From Amycolatopsis lexingtonensis (GTDB lineage: Bacteria > Actinomycetota > Actinomycetes > Mycobacteriales > Pseudonocardiaceae): a stretch of DNA of 64,000 nt. The stretch lies in contig NZ_JADBEG010000001.1 of NCBI RefSeq assembly GCF_014873755.1, positions 7,166,501-7,230,500 of the forward strand, given 5' to 3'. Shown here piece by piece: positions 16,354-25,155 of the stretch. Below the pieces are notes generated by a model that had not been told where the DNA came from, did no database searches, and saw only the letters and a program-made list of their open reading frames with translations. The position numbers and the translations under genes were made by a program. Positions within the stretch are counted from its first letter, which is position 1. Each line of letters opens with the position of its first letter.

Positions 16354-17235
16354 TCAGCGCAGGGTGAGCTGACGGCCGATGAGGCCGTCGCGCGCACGAC
16401 GCTCGGCGGCGTTCAGCGGCTCGTCGTCGAGTGACTTGAGCGCCGTCTCGAGCCGGGCGCCGAGGGCGTCCTTCGCCTCGGCCCACTCGCGGGCGTGAGC
16501 CTCGGGGTCGAGGTCCCACACCGGGACCAGCAGGCCGTGCGCCCGGAACGAGCCCGCGTACCGGGTGCCCTCGCCGAGCCCGAGCTCGCCGGCCGCGGAC
16601 AGCCGTGCCAGCGCCTGGAGCAGCAGGTTCTCCGGTTCCGGACGCACCCAGCGCAGGTGCGCCTTCTCGCCGGCGAGGACCCAGTAGGCACCCGCGCCGA
16701 GCCGCTCGGTGGGCATGATCGCGGCGTTCGCGCGCTCGAGCGACACCGCGACGTCCCCGGTGGCGTCGGCGTCCTCGGGCAGCCACCACGCGAAGTCGGC
16801 GTGCAGCGTGACGTCGAGTTCGGCCCCCGGGCTCAGCAGGTCCTGCAACCGGGCGTGCTCGTCGGCGGCGGGCGGCGTGGTCGTGTCCGGCACGCCGAGG
16901 ACGTCGCCTTCCTTGGCGTCGAGCAGCCACTTCAGCGACCGGCCGAGGTCACGGCTGATGTCGGAGGACCGCGTCTGGACCTGCAGCCCGAGGTAGCGCT
17001 CCCCGTCCGACCGCACGAACGCGGCGGCCGCCATCGGCAGCACCGTGCCGAGCGTGACGTCCCCGCCGTCGGCGAGGGTCAGCTTGGCCGTCGCGGACGG
17101 CACGAACTCGCGCAGCGCGATCAGCTCGGGCTCCGCCGCCAGCCCCTCGAACGGCTGACCGACGAAGACGTCGCGCACCTTCGGCTTGCGGTCCGACGCC
17201 TGCTTGGGACCCTTCTTGCGCGCGCCCTTGCCCAC
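16354..17235 (-). CDS. DUF5926 family protein
   Basis: The 293-aa soluble protein starts with a basic MGKGARKKGPK stretch followed by VFVGQPFEGLAAEPELIALREFVPS. It has an acidic, Trp-containing middle (FAWWLPEDAD) and a helical C-terminus. This organisation fits the actinobacterial DUF5926 family as I know it. The function is unknown. It is divergent from a cytochrome P450 with only 53 bp between them, so the two promoters must overlap. Confidence 0.7.
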   Translation of the reverse strand: MGKGARKKGPKQASDRKPKVRDVFVGQPFEGLAAEPELIALREFVPSATAKLTLADGGDVTLGTVLPMAAAAFVRSDGERYLGLQVQTRSSDISRDLGRSLKWLLDAKEGDVLGVPDTTTPPAADEHARLQDLLSPGAELDVTLHADFAWWLPEDADATGDVAVSLERANAAIMPTERLGAGAYWVLAGEKAHLRWVRPEPENLLLQALARLSAAGELGLGEGTRYAGSFRAHGLLVPVWDLDPEAHAREWAEAKDALGARLETALKSLDDEPLNAAERRARDGLIGRQLTLR

Positions 17236-17288
17236 TGCTGCCTCCTCTGGCTCGGCCTGGAACGCTATCGAAGGGTTAGTCTCGCGAC

Positions 17289-18455
17289 GTGTTCGACCCC
17301 CGCGATCCAGAGTTCCTCGAAAACCCGTACCCGGCCTTCGCCGCCCTCCGCGCCCAAGGCGACGTCCATTTCCACGAAGGCCTCGGCATGGCCATCGCGG
17401 TGTCGCACGCGGCGTCGTCGGCGGTGCTGCGCCACCGCGGGCTGGGCCGGATCTGGCAGGACGCCCAGCCGCTGGAGCGGTTCGCCTCGTTCAACCTGCT
17501 GCACCGCAACTCCCTGCTGGAGAACGAGCCCCCGGCGCACACCCGCCTCCGCCGCCTGATCGCGGGCGCCTTCGGCCGCGGCCACGTCCAGCGCCTGCGC
17601 CCGATGGTCGCTTCGCTGGCCGCCGACATGGTCGACGACCTGGCCGCCGCGATCGCCGCCGACGGCAGCGCGGACTTGCTCGAGCACCTCGCCCAGCCCC
17701 TGCCGGTCGCGGTGATCGCCGAGCTGCTCGGCGTGCCCGGGTCGGACGGGCCGCGGATGGTCGAGCTGTCCAACGCCATCGTGAAGATGTACGAGTTCGG
17801 CCGCCCGGAGTCGGACCGCGACGCCGCCGAGCAGGCTTCCGCCGAGTTCGTTTCGTACGTCCGCTCGGTGGCTTCGGCCCGCGCTTCGGCGCCGGGCGAC
17901 GACATCATCAGCGACCTCCTGCGCAGCGAGCTGACGCCCGACGAGCTGGTGGCCACCGCGGTGCTGCTGCTGATGGCGGGCCACGAAGCGACGGTGAACG
18001 TGCTCGGCAACGGGATCACGGCGTTGCTGACGCACCGCGATCAGTGGGAGCGGCTGCTGGCCTCACCTTCCTTGCTGGATTCGTGCGTGGAGGAGCTGAT
18101 CCGGTTCGACGCTCCGCTGCAGCTGTTCGAGCGGACGGCCACCGAGGACGTGTCGATTCGCGGGTATGTCGTTGCGGAGGGACAGAAGATCGGGGCGCTG
18201 CTGGGTGCCGCGGCGCGGGATCCGGAGGTGTTCGACGAGCCGGATCGGCTGGACATCGGGCGGACGCCGAACGCGCACCTGGGGTTCGGGCTGGGGATTC
18301 ACTATTGCGTGGGGGCTCCTTTGGCTCGGGTGGAGATCGCTGCCGCGCTGAGTGCTTTGGCGGAGAAGCTGCCGGGGTTGCGGTTGGCGGAGGTGCCGCC
18401 GCGGCGGCCGGAGTTCGTTATTCGGGGGTTGAAGGAGCTGCGGGTCACGGTCTGA
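17289..18455 (+). CDS. Cytochrome P450
   Basis: The 388-aa soluble bacterial P450 has the I-helix motif AGHEATVN (about residues 227-234), with Glu-Ala instead of the common Glu/Asp-Thr, the K-helix EELIR (ExxR, about 266-270), and the heme loop FGLGIHYCVG (about 332-341) with the axial Cys. The start is GTG at 17289. No ferredoxin or reductase gene is adjacent, so redox partners must be supplied from elsewhere. The substrate cannot be predicted. The last 300 bp and the 206-bp spacer to 18662 are markedly G-rich on the plus strand and hold no supported gene. Confidence 0.93.
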   Translation: MFDPRDPEFLENPYPAFAALRAQGDVHFHEGLGMAIAVSHAASSAVLRHRGLGRIWQDAQPLERFASFNLLHRNSLLENEPPAHTRLRRLIAGAFGRGHVQRLRPMVASLAADMVDDLAAAIAADGSADLLEHLAQPLPVAVIAELLGVPGSDGPRMVELSNAIVKMYEFGRPESDRDAAEQASAEFVSYVRSVASARASAPGDDIISDLLRSELTPDELVATAVLLLMAGHEATVNVLGNGITALLTHRDQWERLLASPSLLDSCVEELIRFDAPLQLFERTATEDVSIRGYVVAEGQKIGALLGAAARDPEVFDEPDRLDIGRTPNAHLGFGLGIHYCVGAPLARVEIAAALSALAEKLPGLRLAEVPPRRPEFVIRGLKELRVTV

Positions 18456-18661
18456 GCTGGGCTGGGCGGTGGCGGGCGGTTGGGCGTGCCGACCGGTCCA
18501 CGCGAGACGGGGCAGGCACGCGGGACAGAAGCCGGCGGGACTGCGTCGGCGACGCGAGCCGAGGCCGGGGCACGTGTGGGCGGGCGGAGAGCGTTCGCGG
18601 CGGTGGGACGTGCCGCTCGAAGCGAGCCGGGGCTGGGCCGGGACGCGGTCGGATGTGCTGG

Positions 18662-19507
18662 TCATGGGGTGACTCCCGCGAAGAGGTCGTCTTCCAGGTC
18701 GGGGCCTGGGGCCGGGTGGGCCCGGTGGTAGTCCTCGTACGGCCAGGCCTGCCGCTCGATTTCGCGTGAGTGGGCGAAGAACGGGTGGGCCGGGTCGACC
18801 TGGGTGGTGTGGGACAGGAGGGCCTTGTCGCGGGTGGCGAAGTGGGCCTCGCAGCGGATTCGGGTGGTTACCGGGACGGGGTCCTCGGGTGGGAGTTCCG
18901 CCAGGACCTCGGTCATCGGGGACTCCAGACCGGCGGCCAGGGTGGCTTCGTGGAGGGCGAGGAACCACGCTCGGCTCAGGGTTGCCTGGTAGTACAGCTT
19001 CTGCGGCTGCCACGGGGCTCCCGTGCCCGGGTAGCGGGTGGGGTCGGCCGCCGCGGAGAAGGCTTCCTTCGTCACCTCGTGGGTGCGGATGTGGTCCGGG
19101 TGGGGGTAGCCGCCCGTCTCGTCGTACGTGATCAGTACGTGGGGGCGGAACTCGCGGATCAGCGCGACCAGCGGCGCCGCCGCCTCGGCCAGCGGAAGGG
19201 CCGCGAAACAACCGTCCGGCAAGGGCTCGCCCTCGGCGGGAAGGCCGGAGTCGGTCAGGCCGAGGAAGCGGTGGCGGACGCCGAGGATCTCGGCGGCGGC
19301 CGCCATCTCACGGCGCCGGATCGCGGGGAGGTTCGCGCGGTTCTCCGCTGTGTCGACGGCCGGGTTCAGGATGTCGCCGCGCTCGCCGCCGGTGCAGGTG
19401 GCCACCAGGACGTCGACGCCTTCGGCCGCGTAGCGGGCCAGGGTGGCCGCGCCCTTGCTGGATTCGTCGTCGGGGTGGGCGTGGACGCTCAGGAGGCGAA
19501 GCTTCAT
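18662..19507 (-). CDS. mca: Mycothiol S-conjugate amidase
   Basis: The 281-aa zinc hydrolase of the PIG-L/LmbE family cleaves mycothiol S-conjugates to a mercapturic acid and GlcN-inositol in detoxification. VHAHPDDESSKGAATLARYA at the N-terminus and GGYPHPDHIRTHEV (about residues 139-152) hold the zinc ligands. The overall sequence resembles Mca more than the related deacetylase MshB. The start ATG follows GAGGAGTTCCCG. It overlaps the upstream MFS gene by 4 bp, so amidase and exporter are translationally coupled. This makes sense if the exporter removes the mercapturate. Confidence 0.88.
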   Translation of the reverse strand: MKLRLLSVHAHPDDESSKGAATLARYAAEGVDVLVATCTGGERGDILNPAVDTAENRANLPAIRRREMAAAAEILGVRHRFLGLTDSGLPAEGEPLPDGCFAALPLAEAAAPLVALIREFRPHVLITYDETGGYPHPDHIRTHEVTKEAFSAAADPTRYPGTGAPWQPQKLYYQATLSRAWFLALHEATLAAGLESPMTEVLAELPPEDPVPVTTRIRCEAHFATRDKALLSHTTQVDPAHPFFAHSREIERQAWPYEDYHRAHPAPGPDLEDDLFAGVTP

Positions 19508-20859
19508 CGGGAACTCCTCAGGGGGAAGAAGGCTGCGGGGATCAGGGTCAGGACCGACAGCGCCAGCGCCCACGTGAACGTCGTGCCGAACGCCGCCGGG
19601 GGTGCCGACGCGGTCAGCGCGTGGTGCAGGATCGCGGCCAGCAAGGCCGTGCCCAGCGAACCGCCGATGCGGTTGACCACGTTGAACGCGCTTGCCGCGC
19701 GCGGGATGCGGGAACGCTCCAACGAGCCGTACAGCGTTGTCATGCCCGGGGTCGTCGCCGCGCCCAGGCCGGCGCCGCGGATCAGGAGGGACAGCGTCAG
19801 CACGAGGCCGCCGGGTTCGGAGCCGAGCTGGGTGAACGCGATCGTGCCCAGCACCGACAGCCCGAGGCCGGCCAGCATCATCCGGCGGGCGCCGAGGCGG
19901 GCCAAGAGGCGGCCGCCCGCGAGCATTACCGCCGCCGAGCCCAGGGCCTGGGGTGCCAGCAGCAGGCCGGCGCGCAACGCGCTCGCCTGCTCGACCTGCT
20001 GGTAGTACAGCGGGAGGAGCAGCATCGAGCTGTACAGCGACGCCCCGAGCAGGAACGTGCTCGCGCTCGCCACCGCGAACCCGCGGTTCCGGAACAGCGT
20101 GAGGTCCAGCACCGGCGACGGCGTCCGGGACGCGTGCACGCCGTACGCCAGCAGCAGCACCGCGCCCGCAACTGCGGCCACGAGGACGCCCTCGGACAAG
20201 CCGTAGACCAGCGCGCCGAGCCCCGGCGAGAGCAGCACGATGCCGACGACGTCGAGCGGGGCGCGGACACCGGCGGGTTCGGGGGCCGGGAGGAGGCGGC
20301 GGGCGAAGAGGAACGTCGCCACGCCCAGCGGGACGATGCCGAAGAACATCCAGCGCCAGCCGAAGTCCGCCACCAGCGCGCCGCCGAGCATCGGGCCCAG
20401 CACCGGGGCCACCGTCGCCGGCAGGGTGATCACGCCGATCATCCGGCCCAGCGCCGGGCCCGCCGCCTGTGCGAACACGGCCTGGCCGACCGGCTGCATC
20501 AGCCCGCCGCCCAGGCCGTGGAGCACCCGGAACGCGATCAGCGCCGGTGCCGACCAGGCGAAGCCGCACAGCAGCGTGCCCACCGTGAAGAGGGCCACCG
20601 CGGTCAGCCACACCGCGCGGCCGCCGAAGCGGTCGGTCAGCCAGCCCGACAGCGGGATCGCCACCGAGGCCGCCAGCAGGTACGCGCTCGCCACCCACTG
20701 CACCGTGGTCAGCGGACTGTCCAGGTCACGGGCGATCGAGTCGATCCCGACGGTCACGATCGTCGCGTCCAGGATCGACAGCACTGCGCCCATGATCAGG
20801 ACGCCGCCGAGCCGCCACAGCGCCGCGTCGGGACGAGCCACCGCCGTCGTCACATCCAC
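19504..20859 (-). CDS. DHA2-type MFS drug exporter
   Basis: The 451-aa transporter has many hydrophobic helices. Its N-terminal motif LDATIVTVGIDSIARDL (about residues 30-46, the motif D1 pattern of proton-drug antiporters) and LTDRFGGR (motif A, about 74-81) are intact. The start is GTG at 20859 behind GGGGG. It is coupled to mca and divergent from a TetR repressor, with palindromes between. Together this suggests an inducible xenobiotic efflux unit. The substrate is unknown. Confidence 0.87.
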   Translation of the reverse strand: MDVTTAVARPDAALWRLGGVLIMGAVLSILDATIVTVGIDSIARDLDSPLTTVQWVASAYLLAASVAIPLSGWLTDRFGGRAVWLTAVALFTVGTLLCGFAWSAPALIAFRVLHGLGGGLMQPVGQAVFAQAAGPALGRMIGVITLPATVAPVLGPMLGGALVADFGWRWMFFGIVPLGVATFLFARRLLPAPEPAGVRAPLDVVGIVLLSPGLGALVYGLSEGVLVAAVAGAVLLLAYGVHASRTPSPVLDLTLFRNRGFAVASASTFLLGASLYSSMLLLPLYYQQVEQASALRAGLLLAPQALGSAAVMLAGGRLLARLGARRMMLAGLGLSVLGTIAFTQLGSEPGGLVLTLSLLIRGAGLGAATTPGMTTLYGSLERSRIPRAASAFNVVNRIGGSLGTALLAAILHHALTASAPPAAFGTTFTWALALSVLTLIPAAFFPLRSSR

Positions 20860-20871
20860 CCCCAGAAGATT

Positions 20872-20935
20872 AGGTCGAACCTCAGATTAGGTTCGACCCA
20901 GTCACTGGGTCAAGCACAATCTTGGGTCCGACCCA
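20872..20935. promoter_or_regulatory. Cluster of TetR operator palindromes
   Basis: Three related inverted repeats lie between the divergent MFS-mca and TetR genes. GGTCGAACCT and AGGTTCGACC face each other at 20873-20898. GACCCAGT-C-ACTGGGTC is perfect at 20895-20911. TGGGTC-C-GACCCA is perfect at 20923-20935. All share a GGGTC/GACCC core. Such a set is the usual target of a divergently encoded TetR protein. The palindromes are seen directly; the binding protein is inferred. Confidence 0.65.
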
Positions 20936-20949
20936 GTAGAGTGACACCC

Positions 20950-21540
20950 ATGAGCGAGGGACTCCGTGCCCAGAAGAAGCACGAGACCAGGAAGACCATC
21001 TCGGACGTGGCCACGCGGCTGTTCATCCGCAACGGCTTCGACGACGTGACGATCGCCGAGATCGCCACCGAGGCGCGCGTGGCCAAGATGACCGTCACGA
21101 ACCACTTCCCGCGCAAGGAAGACCTGGTCTTCGACATCCGCGCGGACTTCACGGCGTGGCCGGCTTCGCTGATCCGCGACAGCGTCTTCCACGACACCCG
21201 CGAGCTCTACTTCGAAGCACTGGGCGCCCGGCACGCACTGGTCGGCTTCTCCGGGCCGGGCTTCGTGCGGATGATCAAGGAGAGCCCGGTCCTGACGAAC
21301 GCGCTGCACGAGATGCACCGCGAGCGCGAAGCGAACCTCGTCGACCTGCTGGTCCGGCGGCACCCCGACCAGGGCCTGCCCCCGGTGCTCGCCGCCGCGC
21401 ACCTCACCACCGTGCTGCGAGTGCTCTTCGAGGAGGTGTTCGACCGGACGCTCGCGAACGAGGAAGCGATCGTCGACGAGCTGTGGCCGGTCGCGGAACA
21501 GGCCTTCGACCAGCTCGAACCGGCTTTCGGCGGCTACTAG
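20950..21540 (+). CDS. TetR family transcriptional regulator
   Basis: The 196-aa protein has an N-terminal TetR helix-turn-helix (about residues 9-55; FDDVTIAEIATEARVAKMTV, then NHFPRKEDLVFD). A C-terminal ligand-binding domain of the type seen in many actinobacterial repressors follows. The start is ATG at 20950, immediately downstream of the operator cluster. It probably represses the divergent exporter-mca operon and itself. It overlaps the convergent DUF4328 gene by 4 bp. Confidence 0.9.
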   Translation: MSEGLRAQKKHETRKTISDVATRLFIRNGFDDVTIAEIATEARVAKMTVTNHFPRKEDLVFDIRADFTAWPASLIRDSVFHDTRELYFEALGARHALVGFSGPGFVRMIKESPVLTNALHEMHREREANLVDLLVRRHPDQGLPPVLAAAHLTTVLRVLFEEVFDRTLANEEAIVDELWPVAEQAFDQLEPAFGGY

Positions 21541-22559
21541 CGCGCAGCTCCGGCCGGCCGCGCGTTCCGCAGCTCCGGCTCCGGCGCGCCGGACACCTTG
21601 AGCACGCGCATCGTGCGCACGGCCCGCGCGTCCGAGGGCGCCAGCAGGGCCGAGAACCGCCGGACCACCAGCGCGGTCACCACGGCGAGCGCGGCCGCGG
21701 CCAGGTCGGTCAGCGCGACCAGCACGACGCTGTCGGCCATCGACTGCACGTCGCCGCGGAAGCGCCAGACGATCGACACGCCGAGCAGCACCCAGTTCAG
21801 GAGCCAGGCGCCCCACCACACGACGACCTGGCGGGACGGCTTCGGGCGGACGTCACGCGGGCGGCTCAGCACCGCGTGCTCCAGCTCGCCGACGATCGAA
21901 AGCGCCATCGGCAGGTTCGCCACCGGCACGAGGACGCCGACGAGCACCTGCCACACCGGGCGCGGCGGGTCGTCGCCCGAGACGTCGGCCGCCGCCTGGC
22001 GCGCGACCAGCAGCCACCACAGCGACAGGCCGGCGGGCAGCAGCGCGAGGATCGAGGCCAGCAGGCCCGCGGTGAGCACGAACCCGTCGGAGAACGCCAC
22101 CACCGAGCGGGACAGCGCGGCATCGCGGCCCAGCACGAGCAGCACGTACCGCCAGATCTCCGCGCCGGCGGCGACCACGGCGAGCGCGGCGAACCCGAAC
22201 AGGACGGCGATCAGGCTGCGGCTGAGCACCGGCACGCGGTCGATCGGGCGGACCTCGTCGGACGCCGTGCCGGGCACCGACGTCGGGCGGCGCCAGACCA
22301 GGTTCGGGAAGCCCCAGCGCGGCGGGACCGGGTACGACGGCGGGCCGAGGTACCGCTCGGGCACGACCACGCGGCGCCGCGGCCACGCACCGGGCGGCGG
22401 GGTGGCCACCCAGCGCAGCTTCGGCCGGAGGACCGGGCGGCGGTGGTACGGGTACGGCTCCGGCTGGGCGGCCAGCGTCCGGCCCTGCAACTGCTGGGCG
22501 GACGGCGGCGGGGCCTGGCGAGGCCAGTACCCAGGCGGAGGCGGCGGACCCGGGTACAA
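21537..22559 (-). CDS. DUF4328 domain membrane protein
   Basis: The 340-aa protein has a Pro/Tyr/Arg-rich cytoplasmic N-terminus (about residues 1-105) followed by about six membrane helices. WWGAWLLNWVLL (about 256-267) and the DLAAAALAVVTALVVRR block are characteristic of DUF4328. The only reasonable start is a TTG at 22559, 3 bp after the stop of the rhodanese gene, so translation is probably coupled. Function is unknown. Confidence 0.75.
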   Translation of the reverse strand: MYPGPPPPPGYWPRQAPPPSAQQLQGRTLAAQPEPYPYHRRPVLRPKLRWVATPPPGAWPRRRVVVPERYLGPPSYPVPPRWGFPNLVWRRPTSVPGTASDEVRPIDRVPVLSRSLIAVLFGFAALAVVAAGAEIWRYVLLVLGRDAALSRSVVAFSDGFVLTAGLLASILALLPAGLSLWWLLVARQAAADVSGDDPPRPVWQVLVGVLVPVANLPMALSIVGELEHAVLSRPRDVRPKPSRQVVVWWGAWLLNWVLLGVSIVWRFRGDVQSMADSVVLVALTDLAAAALAVVTALVVRRFSALLAPSDARAVRTMRVLKVSGAPEPELRNARPAGAAR

Positions 22560-22562
22560 GGG

Positions 22563-22922
22563 TTAGATCACTTCGGGATCGATGCCGGGGTGCTCGCCGA
22601 CCATCGGCCGGCCTTCGCGCTGCCACGCGCCCATGCCGCCGGCGACGTTCACCGCGTCCCAGCCGCTTTGGTTGAGCCACGCGGCCGCGCGCGCGGACCG
22701 GCCGCCGCTGCGGCAGATCACGTGGATCGGCTGGTCGTCGGGCAGGTCGGTCAGCTCGCCGACGCGGGCGGGCAGCTCCCCCATCGGGATGTGCACGGCG
22801 CCGGGCGCGTGGCCGGCGGCCCACTCGTCGTCTTCGCGGACGTCGAGCAGCACGAGGCCGTCCTTGGGCAGGTCGCGGACCTCGGCGGTCGGCAGTTCAG
22901 CAGGGCTCACCACGATCTCCAT
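22563..22922 (-). CDS. Single-domain rhodanese
   Basis: The 119-aa rhodanese domain has the active-site loop CRSGGRS (about residues 70-76) with the persulfide-forming Cys, plus the LLDVREDDEW and HIPMGEL signatures. Such proteins transfer sulfane sulfur to acceptors such as cyanide or thiols. The length is normal for the single-domain GlpE-like type. It is immediately followed by the DUF4328 gene on the same strand. Confidence 0.92.
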   Translation of the reverse strand: MEIVVSPAELPTAEVRDLPKDGLVLLDVREDDEWAAGHAPGAVHIPMGELPARVGELTDLPDDQPIHVICRSGGRSARAAAWLNQSGWDAVNVAGGMGAWQREGRPMVGEHPGIDPEVI

Positions 22923-22931
22923 GCTGCCATG

Positions 22932-22967
22932 CGGGGGCGTTGCCCGCGCGTGAGGTCAACGCCCCCG
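22932..22967 (-). terminator. Terminator after the symporter gene
   Basis: CGGGGGCGTTG (22932-22942) pairs perfectly with 22957-22967 around a 14-nt loop. On the minus strand it starts 9 nt after the symporter stop at 22976. Confidence 0.75.
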
Positions 22968-22975
22968 TGAAGCGG

Positions 22976-24604
22976 TCAGTGCGAGACGGCCTTCTCGGCA
23001 CCCGCGCCGGTCAGCGCGCGCACCTCCATCTCCGCGTACTTCTTCGCGTTGCGCTCCTTCGACAGGACCGTTCCCAGCCAGCCGAGCAGGAACGCGGCCG
23101 GGATCGAGACGAGACCCGGGTTGTCGAGCGGGAACCAGTGGAAGTCGACGCCCTGGATCATCGACGCGCTCTTGCCCGTCTTGGCGTCCACCGGCTTGCC
23201 GGAGACCGCGGGCGAGAAGACGATCAGCACGATCGTGACGAGCAGGCCGCCGTAGATCGACCACAGCGCGCCCTGGGTGTTGAACCGCTTCCAGAACAGC
23301 GAATACAGGATCGTCGGCAGGTTCGCCGACGCCGCCACGGCGAACGCGAGCGCCACGAGGAACGCCACGTTCTGGCTCTTCGCGAGGATGCCGCCGGCGA
23401 TGGCCAGCGCGCCGATCACCAGCGCGGTGATCCGGGCGACCTTCACCTCGCCGCCGGTGGAGACCTGGCCCTTCTTGATCACGTTGGCGTAGACGTCGTG
23501 CGCGAACGACGCCGACGCCGTGATCGTCAGGCCGGCGACCACCGCGAGGATCGTCGCGAACGCGACCGCGGAGATGAACCCGAGGAGCACCGGCCCGCCC
23601 AGTTCCAACGCGAGCAGTGGGGCCGCGGAGTTCGTCGTGCCGGGCGCCTTCGAGATCTTCTCCGGCCCGACGAGCGCGCCCGCGCCGTAGCCGAGCACCA
23701 GCGTGAACAGGTAGAACACGCCGATCAGCACGATCGCCCAGACCACCGAGCGACGGGCGTCGCGCGCGGTCGGCACCGTGTAGAAGCGCATCAGGACGTG
23801 CGGCAGGCCGGCCGTGCCGAGGACCAGCGCAATGCCCAGCGACAGGAAGTCGAGCTTCGTCGTGCCCGTCTTGCCGTACTGCTTGCCCGGGTCGAGCAAC
23901 GCCGCGCCGCTCTTGCCGCCCTTGTCGACGGCGGCCTGGAACAGGTCGGACAGGTTGAAGCCGTACTTGCCGAGCACCCACAGCGTCATCGCGAAGGCAC
24001 CGACGATCAGCAGCGCCGCCTTGATGATCTGCACCCAGGTGGTGCCCTTCATGCCGCCGATCAGCACGTACAGGATCATGATCACGCCGACGACGGCGAT
24101 CACGACGTCCTGCCCCGCCTCGCCTTCGATGCCGAGCAGCAGGTTGACCAGGCCGCCGGCGCCGGCCATCTGCGCCAGCAGGTAGAAGAACGAAACCGCC
24201 AGCGTCGAAACGGCGGCCGCCGCGCGCACCGGCGTCTGCTTCATGCGGAACGCGAGCACGTCGCCCATCGTGAACTTGCCGGTGTTGCGCAGCAGTTCCG
24301 CGACCAGCAACAACGCGACGAGCCACGCGACCAGGAAGCCGATCGAATAGAGGAAGCCGTCGTAGCCGTTCACGGCGATCGCCCCCGCGATGCCGAGGAA
24401 CGACGCCGCCGAAAGGTAGTCGCCGGAAATCGCGATGCCGTTCTGCGGACCGGTGAACGCGCGCCCGGCGGCGTAGTAGTCCGACGCGGTCTTCGTGTTC
24501 CGGCTGGCCCGGAACACGATCACCAGCGTGATCGCGACGAAGACCAGGAAGATGATGATGTTGAGGGTGGAGTTGCTGCCCTCCACGCCCGCCGCGAGTT
24601 TCAT
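22976..24604 (-). CDS. Sodium:solute symporter, acetate/monocarboxylate type (ActP/MctC-like)
   Basis: The 542-aa protein has about thirteen membrane helices. It carries the family segments DYYAAGRAFTGPQNGIAISGDYLSAASFLGIAG (residues about 42-74, quoted here only as a landmark: key residues are the ISGDYLSAASFLG run) and GTAGLPHVLMRFYTV (about 273-287), typical of cation/acetate symporters. Its start overlaps the DUF485 gene by 4 bp, the standard arrangement for ActP with its YjcH-type partner. The likely substrates are acetate, pyruvate or propionate. The LytTR/LytS system encoded nearby is its probable regulator. Confidence 0.88.
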   Translation of the reverse strand: MKLAAGVEGSNSTLNIIIFLVFVAITLVIVFRASRNTKTASDYYAAGRAFTGPQNGIAISGDYLSAASFLGIAGAIAVNGYDGFLYSIGFLVAWLVALLLVAELLRNTGKFTMGDVLAFRMKQTPVRAAAAVSTLAVSFFYLLAQMAGAGGLVNLLLGIEGEAGQDVVIAVVGVIMILYVLIGGMKGTTWVQIIKAALLIVGAFAMTLWVLGKYGFNLSDLFQAAVDKGGKSGAALLDPGKQYGKTGTTKLDFLSLGIALVLGTAGLPHVLMRFYTVPTARDARRSVVWAIVLIGVFYLFTLVLGYGAGALVGPEKISKAPGTTNSAAPLLALELGGPVLLGFISAVAFATILAVVAGLTITASASFAHDVYANVIKKGQVSTGGEVKVARITALVIGALAIAGGILAKSQNVAFLVALAFAVAASANLPTILYSLFWKRFNTQGALWSIYGGLLVTIVLIVFSPAVSGKPVDAKTGKSASMIQGVDFHWFPLDNPGLVSIPAAFLLGWLGTVLSKERNAKKYAEMEVRALTGAGAEKAVSH

Positions 24605-24951
24605 CGGCGCGGTTCCCCTTCGATTTCGGCGCGGATCCCGTCGGCGACCGGGTCGAGCTTCCGGTTGGCGTAGCGCACGTACAGCCCGGTGATGACGAAC
24701 GTCGAGACGAACTGCAGCAGGCCGAAGACCAGGCCGACGGTGATGTTCCCGAACAGCTTGGTGCTCATGAAGCCGTGCGCGTAGTCCGCGAGGAGGACGT
24801 ACAGCAGGTACCAGAGCAGGAACAGCGCGGTCATCGGGAACACGAACACCCGCAACCGGCGGCGCAGGTCCGTGAATTCGGGACTCCCCTGGATCTGCTC
24901 CCAGTCGGTCTGCGGCTCCGCGCCACCGACGTCTTGTTCGGTGCTGCTCAC
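24601..24951 (-). CDS. DUF485 small membrane protein, symporter partner
   Basis: The 116-aa protein begins with GTG (24951) behind GGTGGAGAT and has two membrane helices (about residues 38-60 and 73-98). LRRRLRVFVFPMTALFLLWY and the downstream YVRYAN fit DUF485. In most bacteria DUF485 genes precede ActP-type symporters, as here, with 4-bp overlap. It is presumed to be an accessory subunit, though the role is not proven. The frame extends upstream of 24951 without support. Confidence 0.85.
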   Translation of the reverse strand: MSSTEQDVGGAEPQTDWEQIQGSPEFTDLRRRLRVFVFPMTALFLLWYLLYVLLADYAHGFMSTKLFGNITVGLVFGLLQFVSTFVITGLYVRYANRKLDPVADGIRAEIEGEPRR

Positions 24952-24975
24952 GGCGGATCTCCACCTTCCCGTTCT

Positions 24976-25023
24976 CGTACTGGCCGTACTGTTTGAAGCC
25001 AACGGACCGTAAAGAGTTAACGG
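24976..25023 (-). promoter_or_regulatory. Direct repeats upstream of the DUF485-symporter operon
   Basis: In the 204-bp leader there is a tandem repeat CGTACTG-GC-CGTACTG (24976-24991). On the minus strand, two CCGTT motifs lie 18 bp apart (plus-strand AACGG at 25001-25005 and 25019-25023). LytTR regulators bind paired short direct repeats, usually about 20-22 bp apart, so these are candidate but imperfect sites. No convincing -10/-35 pair was identified. Confidence 0.25.
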
Positions 25024-25155
25024 CGTAGTTGGTAAGCCCCCAATCGGGCGCTTGACCTTGAGTAGAAATCGACCGAGGCATTCGCGTGCGATGTCCGGTT
25101 ACCCAGTTGAAACTCACTCGATCAGGTAAGGAATTCCTGACCGGCAGTCAGCGGC

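Noticed and set aside
17289..18455. The P450 as a sign of a secondary-metabolite cluster
   Set aside because: No PKS, NRPS, terpene synthase or tailoring partner lies nearby. Neighbours are housekeeping or detoxification genes.
18469..18731. Short plus-strand frames between the P450 and mca genes
   Set aside because: The stretch is G-rich with unusual codon use, has no RBS, and the frames are Arg/Gly-rich without motif. I left it as intergenic.
24952..25155. A confirmed LytTR binding site upstream of the symporter operon
   Set aside because: The direct repeats found are spaced 18 bp rather than the usual 20-22 bp, and do not match a known LytTR consensus well. They are listed only as low-confidence candidates.
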